A DNA stretch of 64,000 nt from Calvatia gigantea. Its lineage: Eukaryota; Basidiomycota; Agaricomycetes; Agaricales; Lycoperdaceae. This document shows positions 11,682-22,011 of this stretch, one piece after another. The position numbers and the translations under genes were made by a program. Within the stretch, counting starts at the first letter, position 1. Every line of letters starts with the position of its first letter. A model generated the notes under the pieces. The model did no database searches. It saw only the letters and a program-made list of their open reading frames with translations, and was not told the DNA's origin. The stretch lies in the NCBI GenBank assembly GCA_025093985.1, contig JACAAK010000020.1, positions 124,001 through 188,000 on the forward strand, read 5' to 3'.

Positions 11682-11809
11682 AAATACCAACGAGAACACC
11701 ACCTAATTCCCACTCCACCTAAAAAAACAGCAAAAAAGATATAAATAATCCAGGATTCACCCAACTTCTCCATCATTCCTTAACAGCACTTCTACAAACC
11801 GAACTACCA

Positions 11810-13628
11810 ATGGCACCAACCCAGAAAAACTATAAGAAGGGAAAGAAAGCGGCCATTGTAGCCTCATCCCCCTCTCCTTCCCTCTCTTCAATCTCTTCCC
11901 TCTCTACAAAAAACAATTCCCCAGTCAGAAAAGCCCATTCTCTCCCCTCCTCCCCTCGTATTCCTATATCCTACCCTCCCACCGTCTCACCTGTGGGCCA
12001 CTGAAACCCCAATTCTCCCCACCATCCAAATTAACGAACTACTAGAAAAGCCCATTATCACCCTCCCGAATGCCGTCTTTACCAAAGACGAGCTCCAACA
12101 ATTCACAGACCAGAACAAACAATTCTGGGTCGACGTCTTCATCGGACCAGATTGCGTCTACATCCCCCCCTCCACCGAATCATCTCCCAGTACCCCCTGG
12201 GATAGACTCACCTACCCAACAAGAATGGGAAGCAGCTCCGCTGTATCTCAACTTCATCCCCAGCAAACAGAGGTACCAAACCCACCCAACAACCCCAAAC
12301 CAAGAGACCTGCCAGTCTCTTTCTCCAACGTCGTTGCTGGAGCCACTCCCCATACCGCCACCTACAATATGAAATCAACCCCACAGCAGCTCCTCTGGTC
12401 GCCAAAACCAAAGTACATCTACCCAATCCGGACCAACAACCCCCCCCAACACTCCCCTCGGAGCGAGCTGGGATCCCGAAATCTATTAGGGCAGAGCTTC
12501 CTGTCCTCAACCAACGACACATTCCCCACTCTACCACCGGCCCCTCTCCAAAGTCCCCCACAACCGCCACTGTCAACCCTGAACCACCCAGGTCAGCCTG
12601 GGATGAATTACACCCCACTGAACACTCGGCCGCTGGTTACATCGCAGCCAGCCCATCCGACCAAGATCCCAACAGCCGAAGCCGCTTCTCCCCTGAACCC
12701 CCCTCTGCGAACAATAGACCTTCGCCCATGGAGTTATGGGCTAGAACTGATTTCTCATCTGAGGGATCCCTCCGCACGATGGTCTTCAAGGGAGACCATC
12801 GAACTCGCTTCTGCTCCGAATATTTACATAATGCCAATCAGCGAAATCACTGGCGCATCATCTGCGACGCCATTTCACAGCTCGAACATCTTTCTCGGGA
12901 TTATGAGCACGCTACCGATCGAGCGGCCCTATTTATCCAGGCATCATGAAGCCTTGGATTACCTCAGGCTTACGCCCGCTACCTCAATGAGCATAGCGTT
13001 AAGCCTATCCCACCCAACCAGCGAACTGGCCCTTCTAAGGTCAGACCACACCAACGAGCCGATTCCCCCATGAGAGAATCCCCCCCCAAACCGCATGTAC
13101 CTTCCCCATCCACATCTCTCCCATCCGGACGAACAAATCCCACCCGAACGACTCGAAACGGCCATACACAACTTAATGGGCCAACTGGACCAACTTCTAA
13201 ACCTCCGAAGCCAGTCTGAAAACCCCTCGGTCCCAACTCAGGACGAGGAAGAACCCCAACCCAACCCCGAGCTATGAACGACCCAAACTTCGACCCGAAG
13301 GCCTTTTGTGAAAAATGTGCCAAACTCCATCTCCCTGCCATAGGTCACTGGGCCAGTGATTGTGCCTATACCACTTGCCCCATCTGTCGAAAAACCCGCC
13401 CTGGCCATTACCGCTGGACCTGCCCCCAATACCTCTGCCAACTCTGTGAAACTATCAATCCGAAACACAAACCAGAAGATTGCCCGAAATACAGTCGACC
13501 ACGTCCAAGCCATCGAAAATATGAAACAACGTTTCCAAGAACAACTCCTGGAAAACCCCCATGATGCCTTCAACGACAAATATTACGATGACGGGGTATC
13601 TTTGGACTACTCAGTCTTATCCGTGTAA
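11810..13628 (+). pseudogene. B1 ORF3: Pro/Ser-rich protein with C-terminal zinc-knuckle-like repeats
   Basis: Between pol and the 3' LTR lies about 1.8 kb of sense coding sequence that starts ATG at 11810 (MAPTQKNYKKGKKAA). The N-terminal half is basic, then rich in Ser and Pro. A more structured stretch around 12725-12950 contains WRIICDAISQLEHLSRDYEH. The C-terminus (13300-13495) has successive Cys/His units: FCEKC, then CPICRKTRPGHYRWTC and CQLCETINPKHKPEDC. The last two fit C-x2-C-x6-H-x4-C, a variant of the nucleic-acid-binding CCHC knuckle. Frame changes near 12010, 12220, 12730, 13090 and 13490 break it. A last helix (QAIENMKQRFQEQL) ends at TAA 13626-13628. The function is unknown, with RNA or DNA binding the best guess. 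B2 has lost this region, so there is no second copy in the window to confirm the reading frame. Confidence 0.55.
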
Positions 13629-13660
13629 ATTTCAGAGTAATTTACCTAGAGACGGGCTAA

Positions 13661-14292
13661 TGTTACGAACTTACCACCTCCCCGGACTCTCCGAACTAAC
13701 GTATTAACCTTCTTAACAGACTTTCTATTATTTCCCTCTGTATACCCCAGTCCGTTCTTTATTTATTTATCACATGTACTTCTACCTCTGCTTCTTATGA
13801 TTCATTCTGAATCATGTTCCTGTTTTACCTTCATCTTTTCCCGCCATTGTACTTCTCCTTACCTGGCTCTATCTTCTTATGACTCATACTCGTTCTTCTG
13901 TATTCATTTCACCTATCCCTATAATTCCTCAGATTACCAATTAACCCGTAGTAGTTCTCATTGACTCATATCTACTTACTACGTAATCTCTCATCTCTTA
14001 TTCGTAGCTAGTATATAAACCTTAAGTAGTACTTTGTATTACTTCAGGTTATTCTAGTAACAAGCTTCCTTATCTTCGCTCATCTGCTACAAGGCTAACA
14101 ACCTTGGGGACTGCAGTGACATTTAACTCGGACTTCTCAGGCAAGCGTGAGCTTCTACTTGAGGGAGCTGATCTGAAGCCTGCACAGAAGTCATTGAGAC
14201 TTGTTGAATACTCCTAGGCTATAGCTGTCGAACCTCTCCCTGAGTGGAGACGAATCCGGGCCCGGTTGCGAAGTAAGGTAACGCACGTAACA
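13661..14292 (+). repeat. B1 3' LTR (632 bp)
   Basis: Starts TGTTACGAAC and ends CGTAACA, followed by the target duplication tagtc. Compared with the 5' LTR it has G-to-A and C-to-T changes early on, three extra single bases near the end, and CpG-containing variants (TTGCGAAG, GCACGTAACA) where the 5' LTR has CA or TG. The upstream purine-rich AGAGACGGG (about 13648-13656) is the likely polypurine tract. Confidence 0.95.
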
Positions 14293-14297
14293 TAGTC

Positions 14298-15008
14298 TCA
14301 GCAGATGATAAAGCTATAGCAGTCCTAGCTAGGCTGCAAGGAGGAACTGTAGGAGCATACGCAGCTATGAGAGCCCCAGCCATCCTGGAATCCGAAGATT
14401 CAGTAGACTGGAAGGTCTTCTCTGAGGAATTTAGAAGGACCTTCTTGGATGATGCCTCAAACAGCAAAGCAGAATAGCAGATCGAAAAATTCAAACAAGG
14501 AAATCGAAACACCACCAACTACCTAATCAAATTCGAAGTTTTGAAAAGCAAAGCAAAGACCGATAGCAAACACGCCATGTTCCTACTTAGGAAGAATGCC
14601 CAACAGGATATCATACATACAATCACCGGCTATCCACCTTCAGCCAGACCAGACACATATGTGGAATGGAAAGAAGCCATACTCTCCATTGGACAAGGAT
14701 ACGAAGCATTGGAATACCAAGGAGATAAGAAAACCAACACCAGAACAACCTACAGAGGAATGGGAGAACCAATGGAGATAGGAAGCTAATGCCACATTTT
14801 CAACACCAAAGGAAAACCTAAATGCTACAATTGCAGCATTTTCGGACACATGGCCAAATATTGCAAGAAGCCCAAGGGGTTAACCTGCTACAATTGTGGA
14901 AAAACAGGCCACATAGCAAAAGCCTGCACTGCACCAAAGAAAATACAGGTCCGAGGAGTAGAGGAAGTTGAAGAAGAAAAGAAGGATTTTTCCAAAGACT
15001 CCAAGTAG
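14298..15008 (+). pseudogene. A2 gag, 3' segment with double zinc knuckle
   Basis: This continues the capsid-like domain interrupted at 5105 (…SADDKAIAVLARLQGG…). It ends in two CCHC boxes near 14823-14865 and 14887-14928 (CYNCSIFGHMAKYC and CYNCGKTGHIAKAC) and an acidic tail closing with DSK and TAG at 15006-15008. The TAG is present at the same place in A4 and A5, and in A3 as its diverged equivalent, so it is the genuine gag stop. Nonsense changes at 14476 (TAG) and 14787 (TAA) interrupt this copy. Gag would package the element RNA. Confidence 0.87.
14984..14993 (+). promoter_or_regulatory. A2 candidate -1 frameshift run at gag-pol overlap
   Basis: GGATTTTTCC lies 13 nt before the gag stop. 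Moving -1 here gives an open frame (TTC CAA AGA CTC CAA GTA…) that passes the gag TAG and enters the protease. The same run is present in A3, A4 and A5, and a GGATTTTT run occupies the corresponding junction in family B. Slippage is inferred, not shown. Confidence 0.4.
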
Positions 15009-18000
15009 GCACTACCTCGAGAGTCAGAAAGCTTGTATCTAAGATATCAGACAAATTCTACATGATTCCTCAGAGAAGAAAGCATGAACTAAACCTAAAA
15101 GGAAAAATACAAACAGCAAGAAAGGAGATAATGGTGGACACAATTGTCAACTCAGGGTGCACAACCAGCAGTATCGGCAAAAAACTGGTAGATGAGGAAA
15201 ACCTTCCCACCCGAAAACTGGAACAACAAATCTTGGTATTAAATGTGGATAGAATACCAAACCAGGGCGGCAAAGTAATGGAAATGGCCACAATCAACAT
15301 AGATATCCAAGGACACAAAGAACAAATTGAAGTGTCAGTTGTACAACTACAAGACCATGCAGAGATCTTCCTAGGACATGACTGGCTAGTCAAACACAAC
15401 CCAGAGGTAGACTGGAATAGTGGGGAAATCAAGTTCACTCAATGCCTGCCAAACTGTCAATTCCCCCATCAAAACATCCCCATCATGGAAAAAATATGGA
15501 GCATGACCACTACAGAAGATTTATGGGAAGAAGAAGATGAACCAGACCCAACTAAGCCAGAAGATCTACCAGACTATGTACAACTGTTCACGCATCTGTT
15601 CAACAAAACAACATTCGACAAACTCCCAGAACACACTGAATGGGACCATGAAATAATCCTAACAGAGGATGCCCCAAAGGAGATAAGCACAGGAACTTAC
15701 AACATGACGGTCAAAGAGCAGGACAAACTCAAAGCATTTATCAAAGAGAACCTAGAATCAGGACGAATATGGCCATCAAAATCCCCATATACAGCACTAA
15801 CCTTCTTCATCCTCAAGAAGGACGGATCCAAGAGATTGATTCAAGACTATAGGCGATTAAACAACATGGTAATCAAGGACAAAACACCACTGCCAAGAAT
15901 CGGTGAGGTGATCAACAAACTTGGAAAAGCCAAGTATTTCAACAAGCTCAATATCATCTGGGGATATAACAATGTGAGGATCAAGGAAGGAGATGAATGA
16001 AAAGCAGCGTTCCTCACCAATAAAGGACTCTTCAAGCCAACAGTCATGTATTTTGGGCTTAGCAACTCACCAGGGACCTTCTCCAGGATGATGACAAGCA
16101 TCTTCCAAGACCTATTGCAAAATGGAGACATCATGAACTATATGGATGATTTCACCATTCCCAGCAACACTAAGGAATAGCTAAAGGAATGGACAGTACA
16201 GTTCCTGGAGTGCACAGCACAATACAATCTATGTTTCAAATGAACCAAATGCATCTTTGACACAGAGGAAATCCCTATGTTAGGAGTTAAGGTAGGGCAT
16301 GGACAAATCGAAATAGAAGAAGAAAAAGTCAAATCAGTGTGAGATTGGCCAGAGCCAAAAAACACAAAAGGAGTAGAATGGTTCCTAGGCTTCACCAACT
16401 ACTACCAATGTTTCATCAAAAACTTCAGCAAGATCGCAGGACCACTAAACAAACTCAAGGGAGCATCTACATGGGAATGGAGTCAAGAACACCAGACAGC
16501 CTTTGATCACCTTAAAAAGTGCATCACTGAAGAACCTGTGTTAACCCTACTACAAAGACAAGGGCAGTTCAGGATAGAAGTCAATGCATCAGACTACACA
16601 TTAGGAGGCATGCTATCGCAACTATAGGAGAACAAGTGGCATCTGATCACCTTCACATCATGAATGCTATCACTGGCAGAGTGGAACTACGAAATATATG
16701 ACAAAGAGCTACTGGCAATCATCCACACCCTAAAAGAGTGGAGACATTACCTGCTAGATGCTGAAGAAAAATTTGAAATCTGGACCGACCACAAAAACTT
16801 AAAATACTACTGAGAACTGCAAAAACTGAATGGACAACAAGCTTGATGGTACCTATGCTTACAGGACTACGAACTTCACACTGTGACACATACCTGGAAA
16901 AACAAATACAAAGGCTGACTTATTGTCCCAAATCCACCAAATACCAGAAGGACAAGAAGACTAAGCTAGTCACCATGATCCGAGAAAGTTGGCTACAAAC
17001 AAGAAACACAGATGACACAGTACTCTTACATACAGAACTGTTCCTTGAGCCAACATTCCTGGAATGGATCTGGGACAAACCCCAACACGAAACAGCAGTT
17101 CTCACTGAGCTAAGAAAACCAAGTCCCAAACTCACTGAGGAGCATGGAATCATCTACAGACAAAATAGCACATATGTCCCACCTGACCCAAAACTATGGA
17201 AAGAAGTTCTGATGTAATATCACAACATTCCAGACACAGGACACCCAGGTCAGCACAGGATGATGGAACTGATCAACTGCAACTACTGGTGGCCAACAAT
17301 GAGAAAAGATGTAAAAAGGTACAGCCGAGGATGCCAAGCCTGCCAGAGAAACAAAGCTAGAATAATGCCACTCAAATCACCACTTTACCCTCTCCCTATA
17401 CCAAAAGGACCTTGGGAAGAAATCAGCATCAACATGATCAGGCTGCTGCCAGAATCAGAAGGAAAAGACGCAATACTAGTCATCATCGACTGGTTTATGA
17501 AAATAATACAACTCATAGTGACAACAATGGATGTTTCATCCAAAGATGTCGCAAGAATCTACTGAGATGAAATATGGAAGCTGCACGGATTGCCAAGAAA
17601 GGTGCTAAGTGACCGAGGACCCCAATTCGCATCAGAATTCACAAAAGAGCTATTCAAAGGACTTGGCATAGAATGAAACCTATCCATGGCATACCACCCA
17701 CAAACCAATGGGCAGACAGAACGCATTAATAGGGAAGTGGAAACATACATCTGCCTGTACTGCAATTATGACCAAAATGACTGGGCAGCATGGCTCCCCA
17801 TTGCAGAATTCCAGTACAATGACAAACAACATGGAAGGACACAGGCAACACCATTTTTCCTAAACTACAGGAGAAACCCATGGAAGGGCAAGAATGAGCC
17901 AATGACAAACAACCCTGTCACCACTGAATTCCTACAACACCTTCAGAACACCCGAGACAATGCCACATCAGCACTATGGACATATTAAGAAAAGATGAAA

Positions 18001-18523
18001 CAACAACACGACTGCAGTAAAACCTACACTGCGACTACATCAAGTAAGCAATGCAGTATGGCTGGAGAACACCAACATCCATACCAATCAGACATCAAAG
18101 AAGCTAGGCCAAAAACAGTATGGGCCTTTCCTTATTAAGGAAAAGATAGAAGAAGCAGCATACTGGCTAGCCCTACCAGAGGGATGGGCCATCCATGATG
18201 TATTCAATGAACAGCTCCTGTTGCCAGTCCATAAGGCTGAGTTCCCGAGCCAGAAACAGCCATCAGCGCCCAACCCCATCATCATCAACAATGAAGAAGA
18301 ATACAAAGTAGAGGAAATCCGCAGACAAAGGAAATGCAGAAGGGGCTATCAATTCCTAGTCCACTGGAAAGGATACAGCAATGAAGAAGATACATGGACA
18401 GCAGAATCCAACCTGACAAATGCTCAAGACACAATAGCAGACTACCTAAAGAGGCATCTGGAGGATACCCATAAAAAGGGGGGTAGAAGAAACAAAAAAC
18501 CATCACCAAACCAAAGAAACTAG
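15009..18523 (+). pseudogene. A2 pol: protease, RT, RNase H, integrase, chromodomain, broken
   Basis: A long open stretch (15062-16000) carries the protease and the start of RT. The protease active site reads NSG (15148-15156) where retropepsins have DSG. RT has YMDD at 16139-16150. RNase H is at about 16570-16830 and is degraded. The integrase finger lies near 17230-17350 (GCQACQRNK). The first catalytic Asp is Asn (SINMIR, about 17430). The second is SDRGPQF (about 17608) and the Glu region is TERIN (about 17718). The chromodomain at 18297-18470 keeps the Tyr, Trp and Tyr of FLVHWKGY. TGA, TAG and TAA codons (15998, 16180, 16241, 16627 and others) kill the gene. The first is TGG to TGA and the one at 16241 is at a former CGA. 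Pol ends TAG 18521-18523. Confidence 0.9.
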
Positions 18524-18529
18524 CCAGAC

Positions 18530-19514
18530 ATGCCTTCCTCCCAAGCCAACCATGTCACTATTTGTTTCCTCGTCCACTCTAATCCAACCACAATCTCCTC
18601 CATCCCCTTCCCAGAGCCAGGCAACAGTCAAGCACCTGCCCCTCAAGGCACTTGCTATAACCTTGCCACCACACCATCCCCAGCACAGGGACTCCTTGAA
18701 TCCCTACTAAAAGACATTGACAAGGCCACCAACAATGAAATAGAAACCATCACCGCCCAAAATAAATGGCTAGTTGTCAACAGGCACATCATCCTCACTA
18801 CCACATGCATCACTTTCACCTGACATGTATGCAGGGTTCGCCAATGCATCCTCATCCACCAATCAATACATCCCCACCATCTTCTGAGCCCTAGAACAAT
18901 CCATGCTCACACCTAGTGAACAAGACCACATCCACAGCCTCCACAACTGTGTCAATCTTGGATTAGAAGTATTCAAACACCTCAACATTACTGACATCTT
19001 TCTGGAGCTTGCCAATGTGGCCATGAACCTACTTAGACATGATAAGACCACTGAAGATCCAGAAATTGATGCCCTCATTGACAGGATCCACAGCACCCTC
19101 TCTGAGCTCCACACCACAATCAACCCCACACTACCAACCTGATCTGATATGCCCATGGATGAAGAAACAACTGTCTCTATAAAGGAAGAAGTCAACTCAC
19201 TTCGCCGCTTCATAAAAACAATCACTCCACCACAACTTGTATCAGTTTTTCTCCCTCCCACAAGATTCTGTACTGTGTTGCCAGGACAAGAAAAGGACCA
19301 ACACTACTGGAAATCAATAGTCAAGAACTATTGGGACAACTCCATTACAACCAACTTCCTATTCAACAGCATTCCAGTCCCTATCCATTAAGACAGTCAA
19401 AGCCACTTGCCCATCTTCTTCACATGTTCAAACGATGGAAAGTACCTCATCAGAGCCACCAAGAAAGCCCTCGCCTCTGCTGTAGTCAATGGCGACTTTG
19501 ATGAAGCTTCCTGA
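18530..19514 (+). pseudogene. A2 ORF3, accessory gene of family A
   Basis: Starts ATGCCTTCC 6 nt after pol and ends at the TGA at 19512-19514, homologous to ORF3 of A1 and A4. One extra base near 18823 shifts the frame, making the span 985 nt instead of 984. The C-terminal block with LPGQEKDQHYW and the KKALASAVVNGDFDEAS ending is intact. TGA replaces codon 204 again, just before a Met-rich restart (MPMDEETTVS). The function is unknown. Confidence 0.6.
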
Positions 19515-19539
19515 GGCATGAAGCCAAATCGGGGGGTAT

Positions 19540-19838
19540 TGTTATGGATTCCACCAATCATATCGTGTTCTGTGCTTGTCTGCATTTCTATACCACCAGT
19601 ACATCTATTTCACCTATTTCTGTTGAGCGATCTCCATTATGACTTGAGCTAACTACTGCCTTACCAGATGTTTCATGTAGTTACCCCATCCATTCAACTG
19701 GATGACTCTCAGTATTTAAGCATACATACATCCACTGTATTTGGTATGCTTAACCACCTCTTGTTCCTCTCCCCTTATTCGCCCTCAAGTCTTAGCCTAA
19801 GTTGCAACCTGAGGTTTACTCAGACTAAGGTTGTAATA
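19540..19838 (+). repeat. A2 3' LTR (299 bp)
   Basis: Starts TGTTATGGATTCC directly after the polypurine tract. It ends TTGTAATA, where the expected terminal CA has become TA. The target duplication aaatt (19839-19843) follows. Confidence 0.88.
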
Positions 19839-19843
19839 AAATT

Positions 19844-20156
19844 GGGGGGTATTGTTATGGTTTTCTACTGATCAAGTTGCACTCCATCCTTGTCTGCATT
19901 CCTGTTCCTAGTATATCTGTTTCAGCTATTCCTGTCGAGTGATCTCTGTCTATGACTCATATTAACTACTATGCCAGCCTGATTGGACGTTTCACATAGG
20001 TACTCCATCCATTCAACTGGATGGCTCCCTGTATTTAAGTGTACATACATCCACTGTATTTGGTATGCTTAACCACCCTTTGTTCTCTCCCCTTACTCAC
20101 CCTCAAGACTTAGCCCAAGCTGCAACCTGAGGTCTTATCAGACTAAGGTCATAACA
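19844..20156 (+). repeat. A1 polypurine tract and 3' LTR
   Basis: GGGGGGTAT at 19844-19852 is the polypurine tract missing from A1 at 4312. The LTR proper spans 19853-20156 (304 bp, TGTTATGGTT…ATAACA). It is more diverged from the A2 LTRs than they are from each other, as expected for the older host element. The flanking sequence on the right is decayed copia. Confidence 0.85.
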
Positions 20157-21409
20157 GTAGTTAAACCTGCTAAGGTGTAGGATTTATTGGTGGAGAATGT
20201 TGAGGAAATGGAGGGTTCAGGAGGTGATTGTGAAAGGAAAATGGAATATCTCCTGCATCATCTGAAAATGGTGGAGAAAGAATTGAACACTCTTGCTTCT
20301 TGCAGATTTTGCTCTCTTCTTTGCAATCAGACTGGTGACTGCTATCCAGTTGGTATCATGATGTTTTAAGGGTAAATACCCTCATCGAATAAGGCATAAT
20401 GTAATGTAAAGCCTTTCTGTGTGCTGCATGAACTCAAAGTTCTTGTTGATCAATTACAACTGAGGAATGGTAATATCTTGGGTTTGTGGTTGTGTTTGGG
20501 CAGTCATCATGAATTTGAGTGTACTACAATCCAAACCACAGTACAGAACCAAATTAATGGTTTATTCCTTGATTTACACTGTGAAGTGTCTTCCACTAGA
20601 AATGCTGGACTGGCATGTAGAACATGGCTCTAGTCAATGCTAACTGCACTGAGAATCAGGTTAGACAATCCTGAAGCCATAAAGCTTTTAGGCTTTTCTC
20701 AAGGTGGAATGTGGATCAGTCTCTCTACTTCAACTATTGTGAATGTGCATAGGGAGTAGGAGGTCTAGTGGGTGATTCGATTATGCCACAAATAATGCTA
20801 GGTGCCTTCATTGACAAACTCTCCTCCAAAATCAGTGTGGAAACAATTAAGCCACAAGCTGAAGAGGTTTCTCAAATGCACTTGGAGCCTCAAGACTTCT
20901 TTACAAAGGAGGACAACTGTACAATGTGAGATGAGAAGTCGTAGAGTAGTGTCATAGTAAACAACAAGCATTTCTATCAAATCTGAGTAAGAATGCTCAA
21001 GGACAAGGATATTTGTATAGAAATTCCAGGAAGAGGTACTGGCATGATTTCCTCCATGGTATATCCAGGATGGCAATAGAATCAGAGCACTGTTCTCAAC
21101 ATGTCTAGAATGACTTGGAGAAGGTGTAATCAAAGGAATGTTCTGTTCAACAATGTCAAATGATATAGTTTAGTAGGCATAATGTTCAACACATCTGAAG
21201 TCTCCTTGCTAGTATTGCAAGTTCACGTACAATGATGAGATCAGGTGGAATATACAGCTCTTTCTGACTAGTTGCAAAGGTGGTAACCTTTAATGATTGC
21301 CTCAAAAGCATTACACTCAAGGATATATGTTGTAGATTTCTTTGATAGAAGATCAGTGCAACACTTTAATTGTGGTGCAAACAAATCTTTCCTTAAGTTT
21401 GTGACATAT
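20157..21409 (-). pseudogene. Decayed Ty1/copia integrase and pre-integrase region (copia3)
   Basis: No reading frame survives, but the DNA aligns by eye along its length with copia1 (47746-49020). Shared stretches include gtggagaat near 20189, ctgctatccag near 20340 and the gcaatcc/gtaatcaaaggaatg region near 21125. It therefore covers the C-terminal half of a copia integrase, the DDE core and the GAG-pre-integrase junction, read on the minus strand. A1 ends at its left edge and a C-like LTR at its right. It is the most decayed material in the window. Confidence 0.6.
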
Positions 21410-22011
21410 TGTTAAGCACAGGTCACACAGGTGAGACAACCGGAGTCTAGATGCCTGGGGATGATGCGTGGATGTGGACGAAGATGGGTGAACTTGGGAG
21501 GACCATGGCTTCAATGTATGTGTTGCGCCCTCCTGCCGACGAGTGGTCCTAACTTCAGAATAAGGGACAAGGACAGAGCCAGAGGCAGAGACAGAGGTAG
21601 AATAGAAGTAGCATGTCACTAAGTAGATTTCAGACTGAGGATTACAGGCGAAGTAGCTACGGTTTATATATGCGAGGAAGTGTGGTTCTACAAAAGGAAA
21701 CTACTACGACTTTAGGTGCAGGCCAGGTATGGCTGCTAGATAAAAACACTGGGAATGCAACTAGCTAAAAGGAATAAGGTGAAACAGGAATGATATGAAT
21801 GGTAAAAGGGATTGCAAGGGAAACAGGAGTAGGTATGACAACTGGAGAAATGTACAAGGAGGATAATCGGAAATTAACATCAGACATAATAATAAGAATG
21901 GAGAGTGGGGGAGACAGGGGAGAGTGGGTGAGAGCGAATGGTAAATAAAATATAAAGTATAGTCCGGGTAAGAGTGGGTGAAGCAGGTGAGCGTGTGTGC
22001 AGGTTGTGACA
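21410..22011 (-). repeat. Diverged family C-like solo LTR
   Basis: Starts TGTTAAGC and ends GTTGTGACA. It resembles the inverted family C LTR (59708-60254) in order: a cttcaatgtatgtgttgcgcc block near 21508, a gacagagcc/agagacagagg block near 21573, a TATA-like ttatatatgcg near 21663, and the terminal gaagcaggtgagcgtgtgtg near 21980. Identity is clearly lower than between the other C LTRs, so it may be a sister family. I found no target duplication: catat on the left, ctttg on the right. Confidence 0.5.

Larger units (their letters stand above)
5106..14292 (+). mobile_element. Ty3/gypsy family B copy B1, full length, recent insertion
   Basis: A 9,187-bp element with LTRs of 629 and 632 bp, flanked by the perfect 5-bp duplication tagtc (5101-5105 and 14293-14297). 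The interrupted A2 gag reads on across the gap. The LTRs differ by only four substitutions and three single-base indels, so insertion was recent. CpG dinucleotides are abundant here, unlike the surrounding A copies. Layout: LTR, self-priming site, long gag, -1 pol, chromodomain, ORF3, LTR. Despite its youth the coding region has many single-base frameshifts. Confidence 0.95.
4313..19838 (+). mobile_element. Ty3/gypsy family A copy A2, full length, interrupted by B1
   Basis: A2 runs from LTR to LTR, with target duplication aaatt at 4308-4312 and 19839-19843. Removing B1 and one copy of its duplication leaves about 6.33 kb, matching A4 (6,349 bp). Order: 5' LTR, primer site, gag (split by B1), pol, ORF3, polypurine tract (about 19529-19539, ggggggtat next to the LTR), 3' LTR. 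The LTR ends TG...CA at the left copy. The right copy ends TA by a C-to-T change. The target was the short stretch between ORF3 and the 3' LTR of A1, 9 bp from that LTR. Confidence 0.9.

Noticed and set aside
12208..12618. Minus-strand Gly/Trp-rich frame of 136 codons inside B1
   Set aside because: Antisense to the Pro/Ser-rich ORF3. It has no second copy and no splice or regulatory signals.
4313..20156. Tandem array A1-LTR-A2-LTR-LTR formed by recombination
   Set aside because: The aaatt duplication and the displaced polypurine tract show that A2 is simply inserted into A1, and that the last LTR belongs to A1.
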